From NCBI GenBank assembly GCA_009887135.1, contig QXYA01000007.1, positions 1 through 17,220 on the forward strand: DNA of 17,220 bases, written 5' to 3'. Positions within the stretch are counted from its first letter, which is position 1, and each line of letters opens with the position of its first letter. Below, piece after piece: positions 1 to 6,891 of this stretch. The stretch is from Candidatus Poseidoniales archaeon. GTDB lineage: Archaea > Thermoplasmatota > Poseidoniia > Poseidoniales > Poseidoniaceae. A model generated the notes under the pieces. It made no database searches, was not told the origin of the DNA, and saw only the letters and a list, made by a program, of their open reading frames with translations. Made by a program: the position numbers and the translations under genes.

Positions 1-1559
1 CGGGGTCGAGCAGCGACTTTGGGGCGCTTCACGTCCTTGAACCAAGAATCGACGCCATTCCAGTCAGGTCTCATGCCGAGATCAGCGAGAACAAGCTTGC
101 TGCTGATTCGTGCGCTTTCAAAGATGGTTGGAAGGCCGCTACCTGGGTGTGTGCCTCCACCAACAATGTAGAGGTTGTTTGCTTCTTCAAAGCGGTTGTG
201 AGGACGTCGCCATAGCATTTGCTTGAGGTCGTGAGTTAGGTTGAACACGGCGCCTCTGTAGATGTCGGATGCGCCCCAGTCATCAGGTGTGATCACGGTC
301 TCAGAGACAATGTGGTCTGCGATGTCATCGTACCCGAGTTTTGCCAACTGCTTCACGATAGTGTCACGGAAGTCAGCCTTGATATCGTCCCAAACGATGC
401 TCTCATGTTGGTTGGGTACTGGCACGAGGACGTAGATGGTTGAGTGGCCTTCAGGGGCAAGTGAGTCATCGGTGATGGAAGCGTTTTGCACGTAGACAGA
501 CGGGTCGTCCCATGTGAGTTTATGATTCGTAATATCTCGCAGGTTCTCCTCGTAAGATGTGGAAGCATAGATCTGATGGTGTGGGTGGGTGTACTTCTTG
601 TCAACGCCGAGGTATAGCATAAATGTGGAGCAGGAGTATCCCTTCTTCTCGAGTTTCTTATTGGACCACTTCTTTCGCTTTTCATCAGGGACCAGAGTTG
701 TCATAGCATGGGCGAAGTCTGCATTGACGACGACCTTGTCGGCAAGCATTTCTTTGCCTTCGATGCGAACTCCTGTTACGGTTTTTCCTTCATAGATCAA
801 CGACTTGACTGGAGTGTTGAGGTGGATTTTAACACCCATCTCTTCTGCGATCTCTGCCATTCGAGCTGTGATGCTTCCGAGGCCGCCCTTGGCGTGGAAA
901 ATCCCGTGCTCGTATTCTAAGAAAGCAAGGATGGTGAACAGCGAAGGTGCATGGAATGGACTCATGCCGAGGTACTTGGTTTGGAATGACATTGCCAATC
1001 GAACGCGCTCATCGTCGAAGTGCTTTCCTAAATCGCCAGCAACGCTTGCCCACGGTTTGAGAACCGTAGCCACTCGGATGGCTCGCTTCGAGAGCACATC
1101 CAATGGGCTCGACCATGGTGTCTGAAGGCATTCCTTCGATAAGTCGAGTTTCTTGCGATTCTGCTTCACGTAATTCTTGAAACCGTTAGCGTTCTTGTCG
1201 CCTGCGAGTTCTCGAATACGCTCTGTCATTTCATCAAGGTTACTCGTGGCATCGATGTGACCACCTGCTCCAAACACCAGGCGGTACATTGGATCAAGTG
1301 GCATCAGGCCGAGTTCCTTGTGAGCGTCTCTACCAATTGCTTGGAATATCTCTTCGATGACTTCTGGATAATGGAAGAAGGTTGGGCCTCGGTCGAATGT
1401 GAACCCATCTTTCTTGTACAATCTGGTTCGTCCGCCTACAGCTTCTGCTTTTTCGAGGACGGTTACGTCCACACCTGAGTGAGCTAGGAGCAAAGCAGAG
1501 GCGAGACCACCGGGACCTGAGCCGACAATTATTACGTTTTGAGCATCGCTGTTGGACAT
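1..1559 (-). CDS. crtI: Phytoene desaturase family protein (CrtI-like), 3' end cut by window edge
   Basis: FAD-dependent carotenoid desaturase/isomerase of the CrtI family, expected to act at the membrane on phytoene or a later C40/C50 carotenoid. I translated 519 codons from the ATG at 1559 with no stop before the window edge. Near the N-terminus is the dinucleotide-binding motif VGSGPGGLASALLLAHSG (about residues 12-29), followed by VTVLEKAEAVGGRTR, both typical of the family. Near the C-terminus is LYIVGGGTHPGSGLPTIFES, which matches the FAD-binding end motif of CrtI. CrtI proteins are usually about 500 residues, so little should be missing. The start is supported by a TATA box 31 nt upstream and by the absence of in-frame room further up. 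Whether it is a true phytoene desaturase or a later-acting relative such as CrtD cannot be told from sequence alone. It is the last gene of the leftward run but has its own promoter. Confidence 0.93.
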   Translation of the reverse strand, partial: MSNSDAQNVIIVGSGPGGLASALLLAHSGVDVTVLEKAEAVGGRTRLYKKDGFTFDRGPTFFHYPEVIEEIFQAIGRDAHKELGLMPLDPMYRLVFGAGGHIDATSNLDEMTERIRELAGDKNANGFKNYVKQNRKKLDLSKECLQTPWSSPLDVLSKRAIRVATVLKPWASVAGDLGKHFDDERVRLAMSFQTKYLGMSPFHAPSLFTILAFLEYEHGIFHAKGGLGSITARMAEIAEEMGVKIHLNTPVKSLIYEGKTVTGVRIEGKEMLADKVVVNADFAHAMTTLVPDEKRKKWSNKKLEKKGYSCSTFMLYLGVDKKYTHPHHQIYASTSYEENLRDITNHKLTWDDPSVYVQNASITDDSLAPEGHSTIYVLVPVPNQHESIVWDDIKADFRDTIVKQLAKLGYDDIADHIVSETVITPDDWGASDIYRGAVFNLTHDLKQMLWRRPHNRFEEANNLYIVGGGTHPGSGLPTIFESARISSKLVLADLGMRPDWNGVDSWFKDVKRPKVAARP

Positions 1560-1582
1560 GGTTTATCTACCGGGATTCGGCT

Positions 1583-1590
1583 TATAAAGC
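1583..1590 (-). promoter_or_regulatory. TATA box of the crtI-like gene
   Basis: On the minus strand the octamer GCTTTATA begins 31 nt before the A of the crtI ATG. This places the TATA core near -26, the usual archaeal distance to a transcription start, so the transcript would begin at or next to the start codon (leaderless). No Shine-Dalgarno motif is present in the gap. The same octamer at the same distance precedes ribA. Confidence 0.72.
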
Positions 1591-1596
1591 GGCGTT

Positions 1597-1645
1597 TTCA
1601 ACCATCTAGACAGTTGGTTTTAGATTCCAATCCCAGATGGTTGAA
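1597..1645. repeat. 11-bp perfect inverted repeat upstream of the crtI promoter
   Basis: TTCAACCATCT at 1597-1607 is repeated as its exact reverse complement AGATGGTTGAA at 1635-1645, with a 27-nt spacer. Inside the spacer, TGGTT at 1615-1619 also pairs with AACCA at 1600-1604, giving a second, imperfect 20-bp dyad (7 of the 8 outer pairs match). The proximal arm starts 7 nt upstream of the crtI TATA box on the minus strand. The distal arm lies just after the stop of the ABC1-kinase gene. It could be an operator for crtI or a processing/termination structure for the upstream operon. The long loop makes a simple terminator hairpin less likely. Confidence 0.55.
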
Positions 1646-1648
1646 TTA

Positions 1649-2899
1649 TCAGTTCTTTGAGTTGTTTTTTGACTTCTCAGAGTAAGGCAATTCAACAATC
1701 GATGCAAACTCATCGAGATAGGGGCCCATGGATGTGATAAGATCTACATTTGGTTGTCCACGAAGAACCATCCCGTCCATATACATCAACGAACGGATAA
1801 TTGGAAATGCTTCTTCTCCGAATCGACATCCTGCAAGAACTGCACATCGAACCGTTTTCATCATTTGTTGGGTGAGTGAAATTTCACTCACTGTCTTTCC
1901 AATAAATCCAGTATATATTTCATGCATACCTTCCATGTATTTTTGTTTGGCTGCACCACTTGGAGGAGTGTCTGCCATCAACAGCATTGCTTCAAAGGAT
2001 TGATCTAATTCCCCTTTCGCAAGATGGAAAAAGAATCCAAATAAGGCTGAACGAACTTTATCCGGTGCGTGAGATATTGCACCAGTGTCAATAAACGTGA
2101 ATTTGCCGTTATCATCAACCATTGCATTGCCTGGATGGAGATCTCCATGGAAGGTCCCTATACCGAACATGAACGCTCCGTGAATTCGGAAAAGTTGCAG
2201 GAGATTGTCCCAAGACATTGTCCCTTCAGCGAGCCGATCTTCCAGCGTAGGAGCTTCAATGTGTTCCATCACGAGGATGTGCTGATTCGAAAGTTCAGGC
2301 CAAACACGAGGGAAGGCTAGGAGTGGCATTGGGAATTGGTGTTCAACTTCTTTCGCCTTTCGTTGTAAGAGTTCAGCCCCTTCAATCTCGTTTCGAAGAT
2401 CGAGTTCTTTCAATGTGTAATCCTCAACGTGCTGGAGAAGACCGACTGGGTTGCCAACTTTTCTCAATCGTGGATTGAGGAAGAGACCGATTCGAAGCCA
2501 TCGCTTCATTCTTATAACGTCCTTCCGGAATGACTTTTCGAAGTCCGCTTTGATAATCTTTACAACGACATTTGTTCCATCGTTGAGGACTCCTTTGTGG
2601 ACCTGTCCGATACTGGCAGCTGCAAAGGGTTCTTCATCAAAGGATGAAAAAGCATCCAGAAAACCATCAGGCGCTCGATCATGAATCAGTTTCATTGAGT
2701 CTTCTCGAGGTATTGAATTTGCTCGCTGGTACAACGATTGGAGTTGCTTACACTTTTCCTCAGAAAGCAAGTCAGGGCGGAGAGCGAAAATCTGAGTAAG
2801 TTTTACAGCGAGTAAACCCATGTTCTGAATTTTATCTAAATCCGCAGGTCCTTTTTTTGTTATCATACGGATAAAACGTGCAAAAGTAACGAGGCGCAT
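1649..2899 (-). CDS. ABC1/UbiB/ADCK-family atypical kinase (AarF domain protein)
   Basis: 416-residue member of the ABC1 (UbiB, ADCK) atypical kinase family, which supports isoprenoid quinone or prenyl-lipid metabolism in other organisms. Visible motifs are the N-terminal signature KLTQ (33-36) followed by RPDLL, the alanine-rich nucleotide loop AAASIGQVHKG (93-103), the ATP-contacting Lys in VVVK (about 114), the catalytic-loop motif HGDLHPGN (251-258) and the metal-binding IDTG (270-273). The family motif is normally KxGQ; here the Gly is Thr. The protein is shorter than the usual 500-550 residues and has no clear C-terminal membrane helices. It is the distal gene of the ribA operon, 25 nt after the DUF1295 gene. 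An AAAGGGGG stretch 11 nt upstream may serve as ribosome binding site, and a weak TATA-like element also exists. Its substrate is unknown. Confidence 0.9.
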   Translation of the reverse strand: MRLVTFARFIRMITKKGPADLDKIQNMGLLAVKLTQIFALRPDLLSEEKCKQLQSLYQRANSIPREDSMKLIHDRAPDGFLDAFSSFDEEPFAAASIGQVHKGVLNDGTNVVVKIIKADFEKSFRKDVIRMKRWLRIGLFLNPRLRKVGNPVGLLQHVEDYTLKELDLRNEIEGAELLQRKAKEVEHQFPMPLLAFPRVWPELSNQHILVMEHIEAPTLEDRLAEGTMSWDNLLQLFRIHGAFMFGIGTFHGDLHPGNAMVDDNGKFTFIDTGAISHAPDKVRSALFGFFFHLAKGELDQSFEAMLLMADTPPSGAAKQKYMEGMHEIYTGFIGKTVSEISLTQQMMKTVRCAVLAGCRFGEEAFPIIRSLMYMDGMVLRGQPNVDLITSMGPYLDEFASIVELPYSEKSKNNSKN

Positions 2900-2922
2900 A
2901 GTTAAAAAATCCCCCTTTAGTT

Positions 2923-2930
2923 TATCAATC
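2923..2930 (-). promoter_or_regulatory. Possible TATA box for the ABC1-kinase gene
   Basis: GATTGATA on the minus strand begins 31 nt before the ABC1-kinase ATG and matches 6 of 8 positions of the octamer found at that distance before crtI and ribA. It overlaps the end and stop codon of the DUF1295 gene, so the match could be chance. If real, it would give an internal, leaderless transcript of the last operon gene. Confidence 0.27.
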
Positions 2931-3743
2931 GGCGTTTTTACGCAACAGGACTTTGATTGGATTAGCGAACATGGCTGGAGTAGATTCCACCCACTCTTGA
3001 TATCCGTCCCTATCCTTCAAATCGACTTCCGACATTGCAACTCCACTCACAAATCGCAAGAGGAGGGTGAGGATGAGGGGTCCGATTAAGGCCCATGAGG
3101 AGGAGATGCCACCGACTAAAACAGCGAATCCACCAATCGACCACCAGATGATGGCTTCTCCCAGATGATTCGGGTGACGAGTGATTGAGAAAATGCCATC
3201 CGTTTTCAATTGCCCTGGGCCGCTGGTTTTCTTGAATTCTCGAAGCTCGATATCTCCTCTATGCTCAATTATCATTCCAATACAATATGTTGCGATTAGC
3301 AAAGCAGTTCCAATAAGTTGGTTTGTTGACAGTGAACTGTCAGTGTTGCCTTCAGAGATCAGGGACAAGATTGGGAGCGCAACGAGGATGAGTAAGATTC
3401 CTTGCAAAAGAAACACTTGCAGGAAACTTATCCACCACCAATTTTTCCCTGCGGATTCCATCATGCGAACATATCGCATATCTTCGCCGCGGTTTTTCGT
3501 GCGTTGATGAAGGACAAATGCTAATCGTAGTCCCCAGAGGCTAACAGCAGTTAATGTGAGTACAGTTATGGCATTGAATGAGTTCAGTTGCAACGCCCTT
3601 GACCAGGCGATAATGACAAAACCAAGCCCCCATAATACATCCATTACACTTACTTTACCGCTTGAGACTGTTCGAAGCCATGCAAGAGTGATGTATGCAA
3701 AGATGACAACACACGTTGCCGCGTTAACATTCAAGGCAATCAC
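2925..3743 (-). CDS. DUF1295 integral membrane protein (steroid 5-alpha-reductase-like)
   Basis: 272-residue polytopic membrane protein with about six or seven hydrophobic segments. It carries the two DUF1295 signatures: WGLRLAFVLHQRTKNRGEDM with RY following (about 70-91), and ITRHPNHLGEAIIWW (about 187-201), which resembles the cofactor-binding tail of steroid 5-alpha reductases and isoprenylcysteine methyltransferases. Family members are thought to be NAD(P)H-dependent lipid reductases, but the substrate is unknown. The start is a GTG whose last bases form the stop of the upstream regulator gene (GTGA, 4-nt overlap), so translation is probably coupled. There is no separate Shine-Dalgarno motif. 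The gene ends with TGA followed directly by TAA. In bacteria DUF1295 genes often sit with photolyase and TIGR01777 genes, as here. Confidence 0.88.
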   Translation of the reverse strand: MIALNVNAATCVVIFAYITLAWLRTVSSGKVSVMDVLWGLGFVIIAWSRALQLNSFNAITVLTLTAVSLWGLRLAFVLHQRTKNRGEDMRYVRMMESAGKNWWWISFLQVFLLQGILLILVALPILSLISEGNTDSSLSTNQLIGTALLIATYCIGMIIEHRGDIELREFKKTSGPGQLKTDGIFSITRHPNHLGEAIIWWSIGGFAVLVGGISSSWALIGPLILTLLLRFVSGVAMSEVDLKDRDGYQEWVESTPAMFANPIKVLLRKNAD

Positions 3744-5137
3744 GCAGTTGATTCTGCAGGTTCTTCTTCACTGTTCATGATGATGTGGTAACGCCACAAG
3801 TCATCAGAATCACCAGTTCCGTCGAAGCGACGTACTGTAACTTGTCCGTCACGTGGGAAACGAGTCATGAGTGCGCCTTCGATAATTCCATCGTCTAGCT
3901 CCCACATTGGCAATACGTCAGGATCCTCGCTTGGAGGATGGTCAAGACCGACTTGTACGTGGAAGACAGGATCGATTCCGTACTCTAGACGGCCTAGTCC
4001 TGCATATTCCCACCAATCCATCATTTCATCGAGGAATTCGACGTGGTTTTCGATAGAGCGTAGGGAGAACGCTAGTTCATGGCCAACTCTGTTTCCAACT
4101 TGTCGAAGCATTCGTGAAAGATCGATACCAAGAATTTTCAGATTTGAAAGACGTCCTTTAGTTAGTTCTTGACGTGCTTGGCTGACTTCTTTTCCAGCAG
4201 CCATGAACGCTTCTGGATCGAATGGAGTATCGTGTTCTGGAAGGTCATTGACTCCAAGAGCACCGACTAAGGAATCTAGGAAAGAACCTTCTCCGATGGT
4301 AAGTCGTAGAGGGTCGTGAATTCGTCCTTTGGTAAATCGTGCTTCTGCAGTAGCAAACTTCACAGCATCTTCCCAAATGGTGTCGATGAGGTTTTCTTGT
4401 GCTTTAGCAAATGGTTGGCTTTCGATAACAAGTGCAGCATCTTCTTTTCCGCGCCCTACAGGATTTTCTTCAATGTTCAAAAATTGTACAACATGTGTAC
4501 AGTCTTGGAGAAAACCTTGAGAGTCAAGATCGTCTGAATGCTTGATTTCAATTGAATCGTGCAACTTTTCGAAGAACCGGGTTGTTCGACGGTCGAGTTG
4601 TGCAATGACTTGCACGACAACACCCTTCTGGGCTGCAGTGTTAATTGAGTCGAGGGCCTCACTTCGACAGAGGTGAAGAATTCCGTAGCGTCCTAGGAGG
4701 AGAACGAGGCGTTCTTCTGCCTCATCAGCCATCTTTTCAAGACGCTTGTAGATGTGACTTCGTTCCTTCAATACTGCGAATCTTGGCTCGTCTCTTTGAC
4801 GACGACTTGCCTCGAAAGATGCGTTGTTTTCTGTAATGCCCTTTGCAACTTCGTCAAAGCCTTCCTGGAGGTTGTCAAGTTGTCTTCGGCGCATTTCGAT
4901 AATGTGCTGAAGGGCTTCGTCGACACGCAGACTCGAGAAGAGCATTGGTCTGTCAGCAGTTGCTGTAACAATCCCCATTTCTTGTAGTCTTGATAGACTG
5001 TTGTATGCATCGAGACGAGTTGTCTGCAGTTCTTTTGCAAGTTCGCTTGCTCTCATGTTTGGATTGTTTCCAAGAACCATGATTGAGCGGACTTCACGGT
5101 CAGTGAGGCCAGCTTCGTTGAGGAGTTGTTCCCACAT
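3740..5137 (-). CDS. TrmB-like transcriptional regulator with a probable C-terminal V4R domain
   Basis: 465-residue probable DNA-binding regulator. Residues 1-75 form a TrmB-type winged helix-turn-helix (ASELAKELQTTRLDAYNSLS, then LQEMGIV), followed by a charged, probably coiled helix (80-118). Residues about 120-270 resemble the phospholipase-D-like effector region of TrmB proteins. Residues about 325-455 look like a V4R (TRAPP/Bet3-like) ligand-binding fold: a helix with RMLRQVGNRVGHELA, then WWEYAGLGRLEYG, then DDGIIEGAL and a final strand pattern. The cysteines that bind zinc in many V4R domains are absent. TrmB proteins usually bind sugars; V4R domains bind small, often hydrophobic molecules. 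It overlaps the peroxiredoxin stop by 1 nt and has a GGAGG at 5147-5151, 9 nt before its ATG. It is a plausible local or pathway-specific regulator. The HTH call is firm, the V4R call moderate, the ligand unknown. Confidence 0.8.
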   Translation of the reverse strand: MWEQLLNEAGLTDREVRSIMVLGNNPNMRASELAKELQTTRLDAYNSLSRLQEMGIVTATADRPMLFSSLRVDEALQHIIEMRRRQLDNLQEGFDEVAKGITENNASFEASRRQRDEPRFAVLKERSHIYKRLEKMADEAEERLVLLLGRYGILHLCRSEALDSINTAAQKGVVVQVIAQLDRRTTRFFEKLHDSIEIKHSDDLDSQGFLQDCTHVVQFLNIEENPVGRGKEDAALVIESQPFAKAQENLIDTIWEDAVKFATAEARFTKGRIHDPLRLTIGEGSFLDSLVGALGVNDLPEHDTPFDPEAFMAAGKEVSQARQELTKGRLSNLKILGIDLSRMLRQVGNRVGHELAFSLRSIENHVEFLDEMMDWWEYAGLGRLEYGIDPVFHVQVGLDHPPSEDPDVLPMWELDDGIIEGALMTRFPRDGQVTVRRFDGTGDSDDLWRYHIIMNSEEEPAESTA

Positions 5138-5661
5138 TAAGAGTCGCCTCCAGTTACTGGTGACAGGTGCTTAAGGATTCGAGCAACGTGTCGTCGAGGG
5201 CGGAAAAGCCAATCGTAAACGTGCTTGATTCGGTTATCTGGTCCAATCAAGAAACTTGATTTCGCAGGGAACATTCCAAGATGTACTGGGACAAGGAATT
5301 GGTCAGCAACGGTTCTATCCTGATCGGACAAGAGTGGGAACGGGAGTCCGCCAAGGCTCTTCTTGAACTTCGAGTGAGATTCTACGGTTCCTTCACCAAC
5401 ACCGACGACTTTACAGCCAGCAGATGCAAACAAATCATGTTGCTCTTTGAAGGTTAAACAGCCACGCTTGCACGTAGGGGAGCCGTCTTTGGCGTAGAAG
5501 AAGAGAATTCTCCATTCTCCGTCCAAGCTTCGGCTATCAAATTCGTTACCCTCATCGTCCATTAGTATGAATTCAGGTGCGGTTTCTCCGATCAAATCTT
5601 TGCTCATTTTCTTTGCCTCATTTAAGGTGACGCGGTCTGCTGTCAAAATAACTTCTGCCAT
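5137..5661 (-). CDS. Peroxiredoxin, Bcp/PrxQ-like (AhpC/TSA family)
   Basis: 174-residue thioredoxin-fold protein expected to reduce peroxides in the cytoplasm. The conserved opening IGETAPEFILMDDEGNEF (24-41), the active-site region FFYAKDGSPTCKRGC (54-68) and the following VVGVGEGTVESHSKF and LLSDQDRTVADQF all follow the Bcp/PrxQ layout. Cys64 is the likely peroxidatic residue and Cys68 the likely resolving one. The usual Pro of the P-x-x-x-T-x-x-C motif is Ala and the Thr is Ser, and the two Cys are separated by three residues rather than the four of Bcp. There is also Cys83. The gene lies 5 nt after ribA; a GGAG within the last ribA codons, 8 nt before the ATG, is a suitable ribosome binding site. 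It fits an oxidative-stress role beside flavin and carotenoid genes. Confidence 0.83.
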   Translation of the reverse strand: MAEVILTADRVTLNEAKKMSKDLIGETAPEFILMDDEGNEFDSRSLDGEWRILFFYAKDGSPTCKRGCLTFKEQHDLFASAGCKVVGVGEGTVESHSKFKKSLGGLPFPLLSDQDRTVADQFLVPVHLGMFPAKSSFLIGPDNRIKHVYDWLFRPRRHVARILKHLSPVTGGDS

Positions 5662-5666
5662 GTGTA

Positions 5667-6284
5667 TTACTCCAGTATAGAGAGAATATGCCCCATTCTT
5701 TGACCCTTCGTTCGAAGATAATCTTTGTTTTGACTGCAGATTCCAGCCTTGTGCTCGACTCTGTGCAAAACAGTAATGTTGTGTTGCTCAAGTTGAGCGA
5801 CTTTGTCAGGATTGTTGGTCATGAGACGGATAGTATCGTGGCCGATGTCCTTTAGAATACTCGCTGCGATGGTGTAGTCTCTTCCATCAGCAGGAAGGTT
5901 CAGGGCAAGATTTGCATCGAGTGTATCAAGGCCTCTATCCTGGAGATTGTATGCTTGCATTTTAGCAAACAGGCCGATCCCTCTTCCCTCTTGTCGGAGA
6001 TAGAGTAAAATCCCTCTTCCTTCTTCTTGAATCTTTTTTAGTGCTCTCTGTAGTTGTGGGCCGCAATCGCAGCGAAGGCTTCCAAGGGCATCACCAGTGA
6101 GGCATTCAGAGTGGACGCGCACGAGAGGGGGCTCTTGACCGTCCATGTCGCCAGTATAAATTGCAGCATGTTCCGATCCGTCTCTAGGGTCGATGTAAGA
6201 GCGGATTCTGAAATCTCCATATTGTGTTGGAAGTTTAGCATCTGCTGGTACTGCTGTATATTGTTCTACTTCGTGGTTGGACAT
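5667..6284 (-). CDS. ribA: GTP cyclohydrolase II (riboflavin biosynthesis)
   Basis: 205-residue stand-alone RibA, converting GTP to 2,5-diamino-6-ribosylamino-4-pyrimidinone phosphate, formate and pyrophosphate, the first step of riboflavin synthesis. The zinc ligands Cys61, Cys72 and Cys74 lie in SECLTGD and SLRCDCGPQL. The catalytic and GTP-binding motifs YLRQEGRGIGL (95-105), DTLDANLALNLPAD (120-133) and LMTNNPDK (154-161) are intact, as is the tail ending GQRMGHIL. Many archaea use the unrelated GTP cyclohydrolase III (ArfA) for this step, so a bacterial-type RibA suggests past transfer. First gene of the leftward operon. The start is fixed by a TATA box exactly 31 nt upstream with no Shine-Dalgarno, implying a leaderless transcript. 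Its product supplies the FAD needed by the photolyase and CrtI enzymes encoded on either side. Confidence 0.95.
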   Translation of the reverse strand: MSNHEVEQYTAVPADAKLPTQYGDFRIRSYIDPRDGSEHAAIYTGDMDGQEPPLVRVHSECLTGDALGSLRCDCGPQLQRALKKIQEEGRGILLYLRQEGRGIGLFAKMQAYNLQDRGLDTLDANLALNLPADGRDYTIAASILKDIGHDTIRLMTNNPDKVAQLEQHNITVLHRVEHKAGICSQNKDYLRTKGQRMGHILSILE

Positions 6285-6307
6285 ACCCTTAAGATTGGCG
6301 TTTCAGG

Positions 6308-6315
6308 TATAAAGC
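6308..6315 (-). promoter_or_regulatory. TATA box of the ribA operon
   Basis: GCTTTATA on the minus strand starts 31 nt upstream of the ribA ATG, identical in sequence and distance to the crtI element. The position puts transcription start at the ATG, leaving no leader and so no room for an FMN riboswitch. Confidence 0.72.
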
Positions 6316-6359
6316 ACTGTTCTCAGCCTAAAGGAGGTTGTGAGTTTTCAATAAACGGT

Positions 6360-6367
6360 TCTTCATA
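6360..6367 (+). promoter_or_regulatory. Probable TATA box of the Nudix-photolyase operon
   Basis: TCTTCATA starts 31 nt before the GTG at 6391 and matches 6 of 8 positions of the crtI/ribA octamer; the sequence continues TATAC. The match in distance favours GTG 6391 over ATG 6400 as a leaderless start. It lies back to back with the ribA TATA box, 44 nt away. Confidence 0.5.
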
Positions 6368-6390
6368 TACTGTGTGTTCTACCTTCTTAC

Positions 6391-6891
6391 GTGATTCGCA
6401 TGGGATTTGATGTTGGTGTGGCTGCTGCTGTAGTCCGTAACAACCATGTTCTTCTGGTGCAAGAAGCTAGGGGGCCTTATGAAGGAAGATGGGGCTTGCC
6501 TAAAGGATATGTTGACCCTGATGAATCGATTGAGCATGCAGTTCTACGGGAACTGAAGGAAGAGACTGGCCTGGATGGTGTAGTCGAAGGATTCATCGGT
6601 CTGCGCTCTACTAAGACATCTGAAAACGTGGGATTATTCCTGTGCTATTCAGTCGCAGTTGAAAGCGATACCCTGGCGATACAGGAAGAAGAAATCCAGC
6701 AAGCTAAGTTTGTGAGTAAAGAGATGTTTTCACAATTAGAATGGATATCTCCCACGCTTCGCTCGTTTGCAGAAGTTGCTGTCTCTGGACAGAAACTTCC
6801 TATTGTTGACCTTTCTGAAGAATCTCAACGACCGTATCATGTTGTCTTCAGTGACGCAAGAACCTCACTCTCCAAGGAGGTTGGCGCATGA
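6391..6891 (+). CDS. Nudix hydrolase
   Basis: 166-residue Nudix-fold pyrophosphohydrolase. The Nudix box G-x5-E-x7-REUxEExGU is complete: it begins GYVDPDESIEHAVLREL at residue 39 and closes KEETGL at 61, giving the Mg-binding glutamates. The preceding strand VGVAAAVVRNNHVLLVQEAR and GRWGLPKG are typical. The substrate is not predictable from the motif; candidates include nucleoside diphosphate derivatives and oxidised nucleotides, which would fit a damage-control role beside photolyase. The start is either GTG 6391 or ATG 6400; I prefer GTG because a TATA-like element lies exactly 31 nt upstream, as for crtI and ribA. Neither has a Shine-Dalgarno motif. The stop overlaps the photolyase ATG (ATGA), so the two are cotranscribed. 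Confidence 0.9.
   Translation: MIRMGFDVGVAAAVVRNNHVLLVQEARGPYEGRWGLPKGYVDPDESIEHAVLRELKEETGLDGVVEGFIGLRSTKTSENVGLFLCYSVAVESDTLAIQEEEIQQAKFVSKEMFSQLEWISPTLRSFAEVAVSGQKLPIVDLSEESQRPYHVVFSDARTSLSKEVGA
6874..6880 (+). promoter_or_regulatory. Shine-Dalgarno site for the photolyase gene
   Basis: AAGGAGG lies 7 nt before the ATG at 6888, inside the end of the Nudix gene. It fixes the photolyase start and shows that internal operon genes here use SD-led initiation while first genes appear leaderless. Confidence 0.75.

Noticed and set aside
353..1478. Reading frames on both strands (for example 353-685 minus, 805-1125 plus) in the first 1.5 kb
   Set aside because: They are shadows of the CrtI frame, which runs unbroken from 1559 to the left edge with clear family motifs.
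1597..1645. Intrinsic terminator for the ABC1-kinase operon
   Set aside because: The stem is only 11 bp around a 27-nt loop and is not followed by a T-rich run on the minus strand; left as operator candidate.
6340..6354. Mini-frame GTG AGT TTT CAA TAA after AAAGGAGG
   Set aside because: Only 2 nt separate the Shine-Dalgarno-like motif from the GTG, and four codons give no evidence of a leader peptide.
6285..6390. FMN riboswitch upstream of ribA
   Set aside because: The TATA box 31 nt before the ATG leaves no leader, and no conserved multi-stem pattern was seen.
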